In this document: in pieces, positions 49,803 through 59,166 of the stretch
How the letters are laid out: each line of letters begins with the position of its first letter
Numbering within the stretch: the first letter of the stretch is position 1
Assembly (NCBI GenBank): GCA_963790245.1
Contig: CAWBNP010000002.1
Coordinates: 1,612,001 to 1,676,000, forward strand
From: JACCVG01 sp963790245
GTDB lineage: Bacteria > Actinomycetota > Thermoleophilia > Solirubrobacterales > Thermoleophilaceae
Direction: 5' to 3'
Length of the DNA stretch: 64,000 nucleotides
Notes under the pieces: model-generated
What the model was told of the DNA's origin: nothing
Databases searched by the model: none
What the model saw: only the letters and a program-made list of their open reading frames with translations
Position numbers and translations under genes: made by a program

Positions 49803-50343
49803 GACAGGCCTTCCTCAGTCGTTCAATGGTTCGGTGAAGCTTGGTGCCGACGTTCGACTCGGAGATCGAGAGCACGTCGGCGATCTCGCGGTTGCTCAGG
49901 CCGCCGGCGAACTTGAGCGCGACCATGTCGCGGTCGCGTGGCTCGAGGGTCGCGAGCGCGGCGCGGACCGTCTCCCTGCGCAGAGAGAGGTCGGCCTGAT
50001 CCTCGGCGGGCACGGCGCCCAGGTCCTCCGGGTCGAACTCGAGGCTGGCGCGGCGCTTGCCTCGCCGCAGCTCGTCGAGGGCCGCGTTGCGGGCGATCCC
50101 GAACAGCCAGCCCTCGGCGCTACCGCGCGCCGGGCGGTAGGAGGCGCGCTTGCGGTAGGCGCGCTCGTAGGCCTGCGCCGTGACGTCCTCGGCGGCCGCG
50201 CGATCGCGCAGCATCGAGACGACGTAGGCGTAGACCCGCGGAAACGTGTCGCGGTAGAGCTGCTCGAAGCCCGCCAGCGAATCGGCGGCTCCTGATAGGG
50301 GGGCGGATGGCAGCACATCCGCAACTGCGAGGGCTTGATTCAT
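49789..50343 (-). CDS. ECF-type RNA polymerase sigma factor
   Basis: This 184-residue sigma factor has region 2 (FEQLYRDTFPRVYAYVVSMLRDRAAAEDVTAQAYERAYRK and SAEGWLFGIARNAALDELRR) and region 4 (LEPRDRDMVALKFAGGLSNREIADVLSISESNVGTKLHRT). It is typical of the group of extracytoplasmic function factors. The ATG inside the longest frame was taken because upstream residues are not conserved. The overlapping downstream gene encodes its likely membrane-bound regulator (DUF4349). Target promoters were not identified. Confidence 0.9.
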   Translation of the reverse strand: MNQALAVADVLPSAPLSGAADSLAGFEQLYRDTFPRVYAYVVSMLRDRAAAEDVTAQAYERAYRKRASYRPARGSAEGWLFGIARNAALDELRRGKRRASLEFDPEDLGAVPAEDQADLSLRRETVRAALATLEPRDRDMVALKFAGGLSNREIADVLSISESNVGTKLHRTIERLRKACHENV

Positions 50344-50403
50344 GCCCTTACTACGACGCTCCCGTCGATCCATCACGCCCGGATTGTCGCCCCTCGGCGG
50401 AGG

Positions 50404-51132
50404 TCAGTCGAGCGCTGGCAGCAAATCGAACAGGCGCGGGTCGTTGGTGATCACTCCGTCAACGCCCTGTTCGTCCAGCATTGCGATCCGCTGGGGATCG
50501 TCGACCGTCCAGACATAGACCTGTCCGCGGGCGCAGTGAACGGCCTCGACCAGCTCCGGGCTCGCGAGCAGCCAGTGGACCATGAGGGCTTCGCAACGGC
50601 CCGCCCGCAACGCCATCGCCGCCTTCCCCGGGAGACGGGTGCGCATTACGCGCAGGAGCGCGTACGCGCCAGGGGCCAGGATGCTGCGCGTGTAGTCGCG
50701 CCGCGCCTTGGGGACCGACCAGCCGCGACGCAGCTCCGGTGCGAGCTTGCCGATCACCGAGAGGCTCTCGGTGAAGAAGGTCGAGACCAGCGAGCGGTCT
50801 TCCAGGCCGCGCTCGATCAGCGCCTCGACGACCTCGCGCTCGTAGTCACGCAGCTTGAGGTCGACGTCGAGGTCGATGCCCGCGTAGGCGTCGGAGCAGA
50901 AGATGTCGAGGCCCTCTTCGAGGGTCAGGCAGTCGCGCGCGGCCGCGTCATCCCAGTCGTGGGCGAGGACAAGGCTCCCGTCGCGCAGCCGCAGGACGTC
51001 GAATTCGATCATGTCGACGCCCGCGTCGAGCGCTCGATCGAAGCTCTCTCGCGTGTTGCCGGGTGCGATCAGGTCGGCCCCTTTGTGGCCGACCCGGCGC
51101 AGGGCGGCCAGGCCTTCGGGACGCGGGGTCAC
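50404..51132 (-). CDS. Glycerophosphodiester phosphodiesterase
   Basis: This 242-residue hydrolase likely releases glycerol 3-phosphate from glycerophosphodiesters. It has the catalytic His in RVGHKGADLIAPGNTRESF (PGNT in place of the usual PENT), then MIEFDVLRLRDGSLVLAHDWD with the ExD metal pair and second His. The LKLRDYEREVVEAL and TVDDPQRIAMLDEQGVDGVITNDP blocks follow. No signal peptide: cytoplasmic. The start is uncertain: GTG seven bases after the glycosylase stop is taken, and an ATG 51 bases upstream is the alternative. Confidence 0.88.
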   Translation of the reverse strand: MTPRPEGLAALRRVGHKGADLIAPGNTRESFDRALDAGVDMIEFDVLRLRDGSLVLAHDWDDAAARDCLTLEEGLDIFCSDAYAGIDLDVDLKLRDYEREVVEALIERGLEDRSLVSTFFTESLSVIGKLAPELRRGWSVPKARRDYTRSILAPGAYALLRVMRTRLPGKAAMALRAGRCEALMVHWLLASPELVEAVHCARGQVYVWTVDDPQRIAMLDEQGVDGVITNDPRLFDLLPALD

Positions 51133-51139
51133 CGGCAGC

Positions 51140-51958
51140 TCATCGCTGACACTCCGGGCACCAGTAGGTCGTGCGGTTGTCATCGCCCTGGCCGCGCGCG
51201 CGAATCCGGCCGCTGGCGCAGCGACGGCAGGGGAGACCAGTGCGCTCGTAGACCATCACGCGGCTCTCGCCCGGACGGAGCGGCCGATCGGGCTCGAAGG
51301 TGATCACCCGCCCTCCGCTCGCGGCGGAGCGCTCCATCAGCGGACGCGCGGCGCGGATAATCGAGAGCACCTGGTCGTCGGTGACAGCGCGAACCGCTCG
51401 CCACGGATCGATCGCGGCCAGGAAGCACGACTCGGATTTCCAGATGTTGCCGATCCCCGCGAGGTTGCGCTGATCGAGCAGTGCGTCACCGATGCCGCGG
51501 GTCGGCTCGTCGCCGCGCAGACGTGCGATGAAGCGCCGCTCATCGAACTCCGGGGCGAGGATGTCCTGACCGAGCGCGGCGATCCGCCGGTCGAAGCGGG
51601 TGCGTGAGTCGGTCATCAGCTCGAGCACCGGTCCGTCGAACTGGACCACCTCGTGCTCGGGGGTCGTGATCACGAGCCACGCCCTGTGGCGGCCGCGACG
51701 CCAGCGCTCTCCGTGACGGTAGACGCCCCACTTGCCGCCCATCCGCAGGTGGGAGTGGAGGGTCAGGTCGCCCTCGAAGCGGACGAACAGGTGCTTGCCG
51801 TGGGCATCGACGGAGCGGACCGATCGCCCGGCCAGCCGCTCGGGCCAGCGGTCGAGGCGGTGGCGGGGCTGGGGCGCCTCGATCGAGACGATCTCCTGGC
51901 CCTCGAGCGCGGCGCCGACGCGACGGGCGGCGTGGTGGATCGTGTCTCCCTCGGGCAT
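51140..51958 (-). CDS. nei: Nei/Fpg family DNA glycosylase-AP lyase
   Basis: This 272-residue base-excision repair enzyme removes oxidised bases. It starts MPEGDTIHHAARRV, so P2 and E3 are the catalytic pair and the GDT signature identifies the Nei rather than Fpg branch. The H2TH region (GDALLDQRNLAGIGNIWKSE) and C-terminal zinc finger (LPCRRCASGRI through TYWCPECQR) are complete. The internal ATG is chosen since Pro must follow Met. It lies in a minus-strand pair with the glycerophosphodiesterase gene and divergent from an ABC exporter. Confidence 0.93.
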   Translation of the reverse strand: MPEGDTIHHAARRVGAALEGQEIVSIEAPQPRHRLDRWPERLAGRSVRSVDAHGKHLFVRFEGDLTLHSHLRMGGKWGVYRHGERWRRGRHRAWLVITTPEHEVVQFDGPVLELMTDSRTRFDRRIAALGQDILAPEFDERRFIARLRGDEPTRGIGDALLDQRNLAGIGNIWKSESCFLAAIDPWRAVRAVTDDQVLSIIRAARPLMERSAASGGRVITFEPDRPLRPGESRVMVYERTGLPCRRCASGRIRARGQGDDNRTTYWCPECQR

Positions 51959-52016
51959 GCGGCGACCAATCGTACGGAGGCGAGGCGCGCGGCCCGCCTG
52001 GCTGTAGCTTGAGGCC

Positions 52017-52916
52017 GTGACCGCGGCGATCGAGATCAGTGGACTGCGCAAGAGCTACGGCGATCGCGAGGCGGTCCGGGGGATCGATCTGTCGGTCGCG
52101 CACGGCGAGGTGTTCGCCTTCCTCGGGCCGAACGGCGCCGGGAAGACGACGACCGTCGAGATCTTGGAGGGCTATCGCGAGCGCAATGGCGGAACGGTCG
52201 CGGTGCTCGGCGTCGACCCCGCCAGGGGTGATCGGGAGTGGCGCTCACGAATCGGCGTCGTGCTCCAGGAGTCCGAGCCCGATCCGTTCCTGACGGTCGC
52301 CGAGACGATGCGGTTGTTTGCGGGCTACTACCCGGCACCGCGCGCGGTACAGGAGACGGTCGATCACGTCGGCCTCGCCCCGCAGGCGGGCCAGCGAGTG
52401 CGCAACCTCTCGGGTGGTCAGCGCCGGCGGCTCGATGTCGGCCTCGCGCTGATCGGAGATCCGGAGCTGATCTTCCTTGACGAGCCGACGACCGGCTTCG
52501 ATCCATCGGCGCGGCGCAACGCCTGGGCGCTGATCGCGGGCCTGCGCGATCTGGGGAAGACGGTCTTTCTGACCACCCACTACATGGACGAGGCGCAAGC
52601 CGTCGCCGACCGCGTCGCGATCATCAGCGCGGGGGAGATCGTCGCCGAGGGACCACCCGGCGAGTTGGGCGGGCGGGCTCAAGCGCCGACCACGATTCGC
52701 TTCCGGCTGCCGGCCGGCGTCGAGCCGGCCGCGATCGCTCCGGACGGAATGGCGTGGACGAGCGAGGGGTCGCTGATGCAGATTTCTTCGGCCGATCCCG
52801 TCCGTGACCTCAACGCGCTCACCGGTCGGGCGCTCGGGCACGGCTACGACCTCGAGGGGTTGACCGTCGAGCGGCCGAGCCTCGAGGACGTATATCTGGA
52901 GCTGACCGGCGGATGA
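52017..52916 (+). CDS. ABC transporter ATP-binding protein, second exporter
   Basis: This 299-residue ATPase is similar in build to the exporter ATPase at the window start but not adjacent to it. Walker A GPNGAGKTTTVE (about 38-49), signature NLSGGQRRRLDVGLAL (about 129-144) and Walker B ELIFLDEPTTGFDPS (about 149-163) are present. The start is GTG. The stop is close before the permease gene (44 bases). Export of a drug or lipid is the family function; substrate unknown. Confidence 0.92.
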   Translation: MTAAIEISGLRKSYGDREAVRGIDLSVAHGEVFAFLGPNGAGKTTTVEILEGYRERNGGTVAVLGVDPARGDREWRSRIGVVLQESEPDPFLTVAETMRLFAGYYPAPRAVQETVDHVGLAPQAGQRVRNLSGGQRRRLDVGLALIGDPELIFLDEPTTGFDPSARRNAWALIAGLRDLGKTVFLTTHYMDEAQAVADRVAIISAGEIVAEGPPGELGGRAQAPTTIRFRLPAGVEPAAIAPDGMAWTSEGSLMQISSADPVRDLNALTGRALGHGYDLEGLTVERPSLEDVYLELTGG

Positions 52917-52959
52917 GACCCCACCGGGTCCTCAGCGAGCTGCGCTCGACCCGTCCGGG

Positions 52960-53709
52960 GTGTTCTCGTTGAGCGGCCTCGGAGTCATGTTCCATCAGAT
53001 GCGCTTCGACGTGCGGGCGCAGCTGCGCAACCCGCCGGTCGTCTTCTTCGGCCTCGCGCTGCCGGTCCTCTTCCTGTTGATCTTCGGGACGATCTTCGGT
53101 CAGGCAGCCGCCGGCGCCGCGAGCTTCATCCCCGGGATCACCGCGCTCGGGATCGTCTCGACGACGTTCGTCAACCTGGCGATCGGCCTCACGATTCAGC
53201 GCGAGAGCGGTTTGCTCAAACGGCTGCGTGCGACTCCGCTGCCGCTTGCCGCTTTCATGTTCGGCCGGGTTGGTGTCCAGGTCGCATTCGCGTTCCTGAT
53301 CACCGCCGTCCTCGTCCTCGTTGGTGTGCTCGCCTTCGGCGCTTCCTTCACGGCGGCGGCGTTCGGTCCGACGGTGGTCGTCGTCGCGGTCGGGGCCGCA
53401 TCGTTCGCGTGTCTCGGGATCGCGATCTCCGCGGTGATTCCCAACGGCGATGCTGCCCCGGCGATCGCCAACCTCGTCGCGCTCCCGCTCTATTTCATCT
53501 CCGGGGTCTTTTTCCCGGTCTCATCCGCGCCGACATGGTTGACAGCGATCGCCGACGTGTTCCCGGTCAAGCACCTGGCCGAAGCGCTCGTTACTGGTTT
53601 CGACGGCGCCGGGGTCGCCTGGGGCGAACTCGGGTTCGTCGCGATCTGGGGCGTCGCCGCCGTCCTCTTCTCGATGCGTTTCTTCCGCTGGAGCCCGGGC
53701 CGGGACTGA
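52960..53709 (+). CDS. ABC-2 type transporter permease, second exporter
   Basis: This membrane partner of the preceding ATPase has about 249 residues and six hydrophobic segments (for example PPVVFFGLALPVLFLLIFGTIFG, FGVLAFGASFTAAAFGPTV-like region and IANLVALPLYFISGVFFPVS). A conserved cluster before the last segment (SAPTWLTAIADVFPVKHLAEAL) is diagnostic of ABC2 permeases. The GTG start lacks a good ribosome site. An ATG overlapping the ATPase stop opens an alternate frame of 19 codons that would join this frame with one more base, so the real start might be there. Confidence 0.88.
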   Translation: MFSLSGLGVMFHQMRFDVRAQLRNPPVVFFGLALPVLFLLIFGTIFGQAAAGAASFIPGITALGIVSTTFVNLAIGLTIQRESGLLKRLRATPLPLAAFMFGRVGVQVAFAFLITAVLVLVGVLAFGASFTAAAFGPTVVVVAVGAASFACLGIAISAVIPNGDAAPAIANLVALPLYFISGVFFPVSSAPTWLTAIADVFPVKHLAEALVTGFDGAGVAWGELGFVAIWGVAAVLFSMRFFRWSPGRD

Positions 53710-53710
53710 C

Positions 53711-56700
53711 TCAGGCACTCAAGGTCAGCTTGCGCGGGCCTTGGCGGAAGCCGAGCTCGACGAGCAGGGACTCTGCACGGGTGCCGACGATCGGCTCGCC
53801 GTCGAAGCGCTCGAGCGCGAGTCGCTTCACCTTGCCCGCGCGGACGGCATCGGCGAGTGCCCCGAGCGCTTCGCCCAGCGGCGGCGCGAGCTCGCCGTCG
53901 GTCAGCGGCTCGATCAGCGGGACGAGCCCCTTGCCGCCGCGCTCGACATAAAGCACCGGGTCGGCATCGATCGTGACAACGTATGCCCCCGCGACGCGCG
54001 CGGGTCGGCGCAGTGTCTGACCCTCGACCTCCCCCCGTTTCGGCCACGGCAGCGATGCGCCGTAGGGATTGGCAGGGTCGGTCGCCGCCAGCACGAGCGC
54101 GCCGGCGGGCTCGTCGCTGCGCAGGCCGCGCAGCCGCTCGATCGCTGCGCCCAGCGCGAACTGCGCACCGCCGAGGCCCTCGACGAAGTAGCCCCGCCGC
54201 GCCGTACCGAGCGTTTCGAGGTTGGTCAGCTCGCCATAGAGCGAGGAGAAGCCGCCCGGGATCCCCTCGGCGAGCACGGTTTCGCGGGTGACGATGCCGT
54301 AGCGCTCGAGCAGCAGCTCGGCGATCGCACGCATCCGCGGACCGTGGGCGGGCGGGTCGGCGAGCAGCGGCGCGGTTAGCGACCACCGTCCCTGGATTTG
54401 CGGAGCGCCGGGACGCCGCCGACGCGCGAACCGCCGCTCGCGCTCGGCACGCGTGCGGGCGAGCGCGAGGCGCGGCGCGCGCAGCGGCGCGAACGCATCG
54501 TTGGTCGCCTCACCGGCCCAAACGAGATCCCAGAGCGCCTCCTGGAGCTCGACCGGCTCGACGATCGCCTGGTCGACTTCGATCACATCGGCGAGCAGGT
54601 CGGTGAAGAAGCACGCGCCCCGGCCAAGTCGCTCGCGCAGCGCGTCGTGCAGGGCCGTCGCGGGCGGATCGACCTTCGACGGTGGCGGACCGAGCCAGCG
54701 CAGGTCCTCCCGGAAATAGAGCGCCACCTTGCCGGAGCTGCGCCCGAGCGAACCCGCGCCGAGCCAGACCAGCTCGCCGCTCGCGCAGAGCGCGTCGATC
54801 CAGGTCGGCGAGTAGGCCCCGGCGCGCCGGGGGAGGACGTCCTGCTCCCAGACCTGGGGTGAGAGGGCGAGGCCCTGGAGCGGAACCAGCACCTCGCGCA
54901 GCCGGTCGACGCCGGCTCCGGCCGACGGCGAGTTGTCGACGCCTTGCCAGGCGGGCAGGAGGCGAGCGAGCGCGCGTTGCTCGGCCGGCTCGACCTCCTT
55001 GCGCAGCGTCGCCAGCGAGGCGCGGCGCAGCCGTCGCAGCACGTCGGGGTCGCACCACTCGCGCTCGCTGCCGCCCGGGCGCAGCTCGCCGCGGATCAGC
55101 GCCCCGCTCTGCTCGAGTTCGCGCAGCACCGGTTCCAGGTCGATGGCGTAGCGCTGGGTGGGCTCGGCCGTGGTGAACGGCCCGTGGGTGCGCGCATAGC
55201 GGCGCAGCAGGCGAGCGAGCGGCTCCTCGACCGGCTCGAGAAAGACGGCGGGCAGTCCGCCGGGCGGGACGGCGCCGAACGCGTCTCGGTAGAGCCCCGC
55301 GTCCTCGGAGGCGATCCAGCGTTGCTCCCCGCCGATCCGCATCTCGATCGCGCGCCGCTCGGCGGTCAGCTGGTCGAGCATGCGGCGCGCGGAGACCGCG
55401 GGCAGAGAGCGGTCCTGCGCCTCCTGGGCGGTCAGATCGCCGACCGCGCGCAGCACATCGTGGAGGCCATCCGCGTTCGCAGCCCGGGTTCGCTCGGAGC
55501 GGCGCTGGAGGTCGGACTCGACCTGGTCCAGCGCGTCGGGGTCGATCAGGTCGCGCAGCTCCTCCTGGCCGAGCAGTTCGCGGAGCAGGTCGCGGTCGAG
55601 TGACAGGGCCGCCGCACGCCGCTCGGCGTTCGGTGTGTCGCCCTCGTACATGTACGTGGCCACGTAGTCGAACAGCAGCGAAGAGGCGAACGGCGAGGCG
55701 CGCTGGGTCTCGACCTCGACGAGCGACAGTTCGCGAGTGTGGAGCGCGCGCAGCAGCTCGGTCAGGCCCGGCAGGTCGAGCACGTCGCGCAGGCACTCAC
55801 GGTAGGTCTCGAGGATGATCGGGAACTGGCCGTAGCGCTTGGCGACCTCGAGCAGCGACTGCGCCTTGAGCCGCTGCTGCCAGAGCGGTGTCCGCTTGCC
55901 CGGATAGGCGCGCGGGATCAGCAGCGCCCGCGCGGCGTTCTCCCGGAAGCGGGCGCCGAACAGCGCGGAGGCGCCGAGCTCTGCGACGACCAGCTCCTCG
56001 ACCTCGTCGGGCTCGACGAGCACGAGCTCGGCGCCCGGCGGCTCGTCGGCGTCGGGCAGGTGGACGATGATCCCGTCGTCTGACCAGATCGCATCCGATT
56101 CAAGGCCGAACCGGTCGCGGATCCGGGCCGAGAGCGCGAGTGCCCAGGCGGAGTGGACCCGGCCGCCGAACGGCGTCAGCACGCACAGCCGCCAGTCGCC
56201 GATCTCGTCGCGGAACCGCTCGACGACGACCGTACGGTCGGAGGGCACGACCCGGGTCGCGTCGCGCTGCTCGCGGAGGAAGGCGAGCAGGTTGCGCGCC
56301 GCACGCTCGTCGAGGTCGTGGGACGCCATCAGCTCGGCGGGCTCGCGGTCGATCGCCGTCCGTGAAAACTCGCCGATCGCCCGGCCGAGCTCGACCGGGC
56401 GGCCGACGCTGTCTCCGCGCCAGAAGGGGACCGCGCCGGGGGCCCCCGGCGCGGGGGTGACGATCACCCGATCGCGCGTGATCTCCTCGATCCGCCAGGT
56501 CGAGGCGCCGAGCATGAAGGTCTGGCCCGGGCGCGCCTCATAGACCATCTCCTCGTCGAGCTCGCCGACGCGCCGGCCATCGGGCAGGTGGACTCCGAAC
56601 AGCCCGCGGTCGGGAATCGTGCCGGCGTTGGTGACCGCCAGCGAAAGCGATCCCTTGCGCGCGCGGACTACATCGCGGACCCGGTCCCAGACGATCCGAG

Positions 56701-58150
56701 GACGGAGATCACCGAACTCCTCGGAGGGGTAGCGGCCGTCGAGCATGTCGAGCACGTTGTCGAGCAGCTCGCGGCTCAGCTCGGCGTAGGGGTAGGCGCG
56801 GCGGACGACCTCGTGTAGCTCGGTCGCGTCCATCTCCTCCACGCTCGCGACCATCGCGACGATCTGCTGGGCGAGCACATCGAGCGGGTTGCGCGGGACG
56901 ACCGTCTCCTCGATCTCGCCGTCGCGCATTCGGCGCGCCACGACCGCGCACTCGAGCAGGTCGGCGCGGAACTTGGGGAAGATCCGGCCCTTGGAGACCT
57001 CGCCGACGCCGTGGCCGGCACGGCCGATCCGCTGCAGCCCGCGCGTGACCGACTTCGGCGATTCGACCTGCAGGACGAGGTCGACGGCGCCCATGTCGAT
57101 TCCGAGCTCGAGCGAGGAGGTCGCGACCAAGCACGGGAGCTGCCCCGATTTGAGCAGTTCCTCGACGACCTGGCGCTCTTCGCGCGCGAGCGAGCCGTGG
57201 TGCGCGCGCGCGATCGGATCGCTCGGGGTTGTCCCCTCGGCGTCGTCAGCGGCGGCGAGCTCGTTCAGCCGCACGGCGAGCCGCTCGGCGCCGCGCCGGT
57301 TGTTGACGAAGATGATCGTCGAGCGGTGGGCGCGGACGAGGGCCAGCAGCTCGGGGTAGATCGCGGGCCAGATAGAGCGGCTGGTGACAGCCGTCCCGTC
57401 GGAGATCGCCGGGTCGATGACCTCGGGCTCGGACGAGGGCTCGCGCATGTCATCGACCGGAACGACGATCTCGAGATCGAGCGGCTTGCGCACGCCCGTG
57501 TCGACGATCGTGCAATCCCGACCGGTGCCCGACAGGAAGCGGCCGACCTCGTCGAGTGGGCGCTGAGTCGCCGAGAGGCCAATTCGCTGGACCCGCCGCC
57601 CGACGAGGTGGTCGAGTCGTTCGAGCGTGAGGGCGAGGTGCGCGCCGCGCTTGGTCTGCGCGACAGCGTGGATCTCGTCGACGATCAGCCATTCGGCGCC
57701 GCGCAGGATCTCTCGCGCCCGCGAGGTCAACATCAGGTAGAGCGACTCGGGCGTCGTGATCAACACGTCCGGCGGGTTGCGCAGCATCGCCTGGCGTTCG
57801 CGCTGGGGAGTGTCGCCGGTACGGATCGCAACCTCGATGTCGCCGCCGATCCCCATCAGCGGCGCGCGCAGGTTGCGCTCGACGTCATAGGACAAAGCCT
57901 TGAGCGGCGAGACGTAGATCAGGCGCGTGGTTCGCCCGCCTTCCGGGGCGGGAGCGGCCGACAGCCGATCGAGCCCCCAGAGGAACGCCGCGAGCGTCTT
58001 GCCGGAGCCCGTCGGCGCCGAAATCAGGACGTCGTCACCCGAGGAGATCGCGGGCCAGGCCTGCTTCTGCGCGGCCGTCGGCTCCGCGAAGGCGCGCGCG
58101 AACCAGTCCCTTACCTGGGGTGTGAACGATGCGAGCGGATCGGCGGACAT
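53711..58150 (-). CDS. lhr: Lhr-type ATP-dependent DNA helicase
   Basis: This 1479-residue superfamily 2 helicase of the 'large helicase-related' type has Walker A APTGSGKTLAAFLWGLD, DEIH-box IVDEIHAVAQTKRGAH, motif III SATQRPLDE, motif IV TIIFVNNRRGAERL, motif V and VI as GIDMGAVDLVLQVESPKS and IGRAGHGVGEVSKG. The winged-helix and Lhr core domains follow. The extra 600 residues after the core distinguish full-length actinobacterial Lhr (about 1500 residues). It acts 3' to 5' on DNA and RNA:DNA; repair is likely. An ATG inside the longest frame is used. Confidence 0.95.
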   Translation of the reverse strand: MSADPLASFTPQVRDWFARAFAEPTAAQKQAWPAISSGDDVLISAPTGSGKTLAAFLWGLDRLSAAPAPEGGRTTRLIYVSPLKALSYDVERNLRAPLMGIGGDIEVAIRTGDTPQRERQAMLRNPPDVLITTPESLYLMLTSRAREILRGAEWLIVDEIHAVAQTKRGAHLALTLERLDHLVGRRVQRIGLSATQRPLDEVGRFLSGTGRDCTIVDTGVRKPLDLEIVVPVDDMREPSSEPEVIDPAISDGTAVTSRSIWPAIYPELLALVRAHRSTIIFVNNRRGAERLAVRLNELAAADDAEGTTPSDPIARAHHGSLAREERQVVEELLKSGQLPCLVATSSLELGIDMGAVDLVLQVESPKSVTRGLQRIGRAGHGVGEVSKGRIFPKFRADLLECAVVARRMRDGEIEETVVPRNPLDVLAQQIVAMVASVEEMDATELHEVVRRAYPYAELSRELLDNVLDMLDGRYPSEEFGDLRPRIVWDRVRDVVRARKGSLSLAVTNAGTIPDRGLFGVHLPDGRRVGELDEEMVYEARPGQTFMLGASTWRIEEITRDRVIVTPAPGAPGAVPFWRGDSVGRPVELGRAIGEFSRTAIDREPAELMASHDLDERAARNLLAFLREQRDATRVVPSDRTVVVERFRDEIGDWRLCVLTPFGGRVHSAWALALSARIRDRFGLESDAIWSDDGIIVHLPDADEPPGAELVLVEPDEVEELVVAELGASALFGARFRENAARALLIPRAYPGKRTPLWQQRLKAQSLLEVAKRYGQFPIILETYRECLRDVLDLPGLTELLRALHTRELSLVEVETQRASPFASSLLFDYVATYMYEGDTPNAERRAAALSLDRDLLRELLGQEELRDLIDPDALDQVESDLQRRSERTRAANADGLHDVLRAVGDLTAQEAQDRSLPAVSARRMLDQLTAERRAIEMRIGGEQRWIASEDAGLYRDAFGAVPPGGLPAVFLEPVEEPLARLLRRYARTHGPFTTAEPTQRYAIDLEPVLRELEQSGALIRGELRPGGSEREWCDPDVLRRLRRASLATLRKEVEPAEQRALARLLPAWQGVDNSPSAGAGVDRLREVLVPLQGLALSPQVWEQDVLPRRAGAYSPTWIDALCASGELVWLGAGSLGRSSGKVALYFREDLRWLGPPPSKVDPPATALHDALRERLGRGACFFTDLLADVIEVDQAIVEPVELQEALWDLVWAGEATNDAFAPLRAPRLALARTRAERERRFARRRRPGAPQIQGRWSLTAPLLADPPAHGPRMRAIAELLLERYGIVTRETVLAEGIPGGFSSLYGELTNLETLGTARRGYFVEGLGGAQFALGAAIERLRGLRSDEPAGALVLAATDPANPYGASLPWPKRGEVEGQTLRRPARVAGAYVVTIDADPVLYVERGGKGLVPLIEPLTDGELAPPLGEALGALADAVRAGKVKRLALERFDGEPIVGTRAESLLVELGFRQGPRKLTLSA

Positions 58151-58251
58151 GCGACCCATCAGCGTACCGATCCGCAATCTCGTTCTGGCGCTCGCGGCCG
58201 GTTTAGACTGCCCGCACTTTCCATCCGGAAACCAGAAGAGAGGGGTAGCGA

Positions 58252-58656
58252 ATGAGGGTTGACAAGCGGCTGTCGACGGTCGGTCTCCTACTGATGTCCG
58301 CGGCGCTGGTCGGGGCTGGCTGTGGTGGTGACGCGACGGACACCACCCAGGACGAGATCGACCAGCTCGAGCAGCAGGTCGACGAGCAGCTCAAGGAGGA
58401 GGACGCCAAGGTCGACAAGGCCGAGAAGGACGCCAAGGGTGCTTCCAAGAAGGCCGCCAAGGCCGAGCAGGAAGCCTCCGGCGCGGAGGCGACCGCCGGC
58501 AAGGCCGAGTCCGATGTAAAGGACGCGGAGGCCGAGGCGAGCAAGGCTGAGACCGACGCTGCGGAGGCCGGCTCGAAGTCGGGCAGTGCCGAGAAGAAGG
58601 CCACCTCGGCAAGCGATCGGGCGCGTCAGGCGAACCGCCGCTCGCGCGAAAAGTAA
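58252..58656 (+). CDS. Ala/Lys/Glu-rich coiled-coil lipoprotein
   Basis: This 134-residue exported protein has a lipoprotein signal (TVGLLLMSAALVGAGCGGDA; lipidated C near residue 22). The mature part is one long charged helix (DEIDQLEQQVDEQLKEEDAKVDKAEKD-type), strongly coiled-coil, ending with Arg-rich residues. This looks like a Lpp-like or structural spacer protein, but no homologue is named. It is monocistronic with a strong hairpin after it. The gene lies divergently 101 bp from lhr. Confidence 0.72.
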   Translation: MRVDKRLSTVGLLLMSAALVGAGCGGDATDTTQDEIDQLEQQVDEQLKEEDAKVDKAEKDAKGASKKAAKAEQEASGAEATAGKAESDVKDAEAEASKAETDAAEAGSKSGSAEKKATSASDRARQANRRSREK

Positions 58657-58658
58657 CG

Positions 58659-58690
58659 GAGCGCGCCCGGGCTCATCGGCCCGGGCGCTC
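58659..58690. terminator. Hairpin terminator after the coiled-coil lipoprotein
   Basis: GAGCG(CG)CCCGGGC pairs with GCCCGGGCGCTC around a TCATCG loop, with a two-base bulge. It starts three bases after the stop codon. No strong T-tail follows. Confidence 0.7.
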
Positions 58691-58712
58691 GCCGTTCACA
58701 CAGCGACGCCGG

Positions 58713-59114
58713 TCAGTCGATCAGCGCTTCCTTTAGTTTGCCGTCGGCCTTGAAGCCCTCACCCTTGACGGTGATCTTGCCCTTGTCGCCGTCGGCGAGG
58801 TTCTCGTTGATGCCGCGCTCGTTCTCGCACTCGCGCAGGCCACTCTCGTCGTCGAGCTTGAACTTGGCCTTGTTCCCGCCGGCCTTGACGTCGACCTTGT
58901 CTGGCAGGAAGTTTCTGACGGCGACGGTGACACAAACTCGTCGACTGCCCGCCCGGGTCACGATCGCGGCCCCGCCGCCATCACCCTTGAGCGACGCGTA
59001 GAACGTTTCCGGATCCTTGTTGCTGTCGTCGCCGCGCTGCGCGGCGGCGATCGATGCACCCGACGCGAGGCTCAAGGCCAGCACGCCGGCGAACAGCTTG
59101 GAACGGTAGGACAT
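58713..59114 (-). CDS. Hypothetical secreted protein
   Basis: I do not recognise this 133-residue protein. A signal peptide (about residues 6-25, LFAGVLALSLASGASIAAAQ) precedes an acidic mature domain of about 108 residues with two cysteines (RRVCVTVAV and LRECENERG) and many Lys/Asp/Gly residues (KGKITVKGEGFKADGKL). The pattern suggests a small beta-rich exported domain, possibly disulfide bonded. Convergent with the coiled-coil lipoprotein gene and upstream of the uracil-DNA glycosylase gene in the other orientation only by position. Confidence 0.62.
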   Translation of the reverse strand: MSYRSKLFAGVLALSLASGASIAAAQRGDDSNKDPETFYASLKGDGGGAAIVTRAGSRRVCVTVAVRNFLPDKVDVKAGGNKAKFKLDDESGLRECENERGINENLADGDKGKITVKGEGFKADGKLKEALID

Positions 59115-59166
59115 CTCTTCTCCCCGATTTCGTGGATTGCTCGGTTCCTGACGATAGTCGTCCTGG

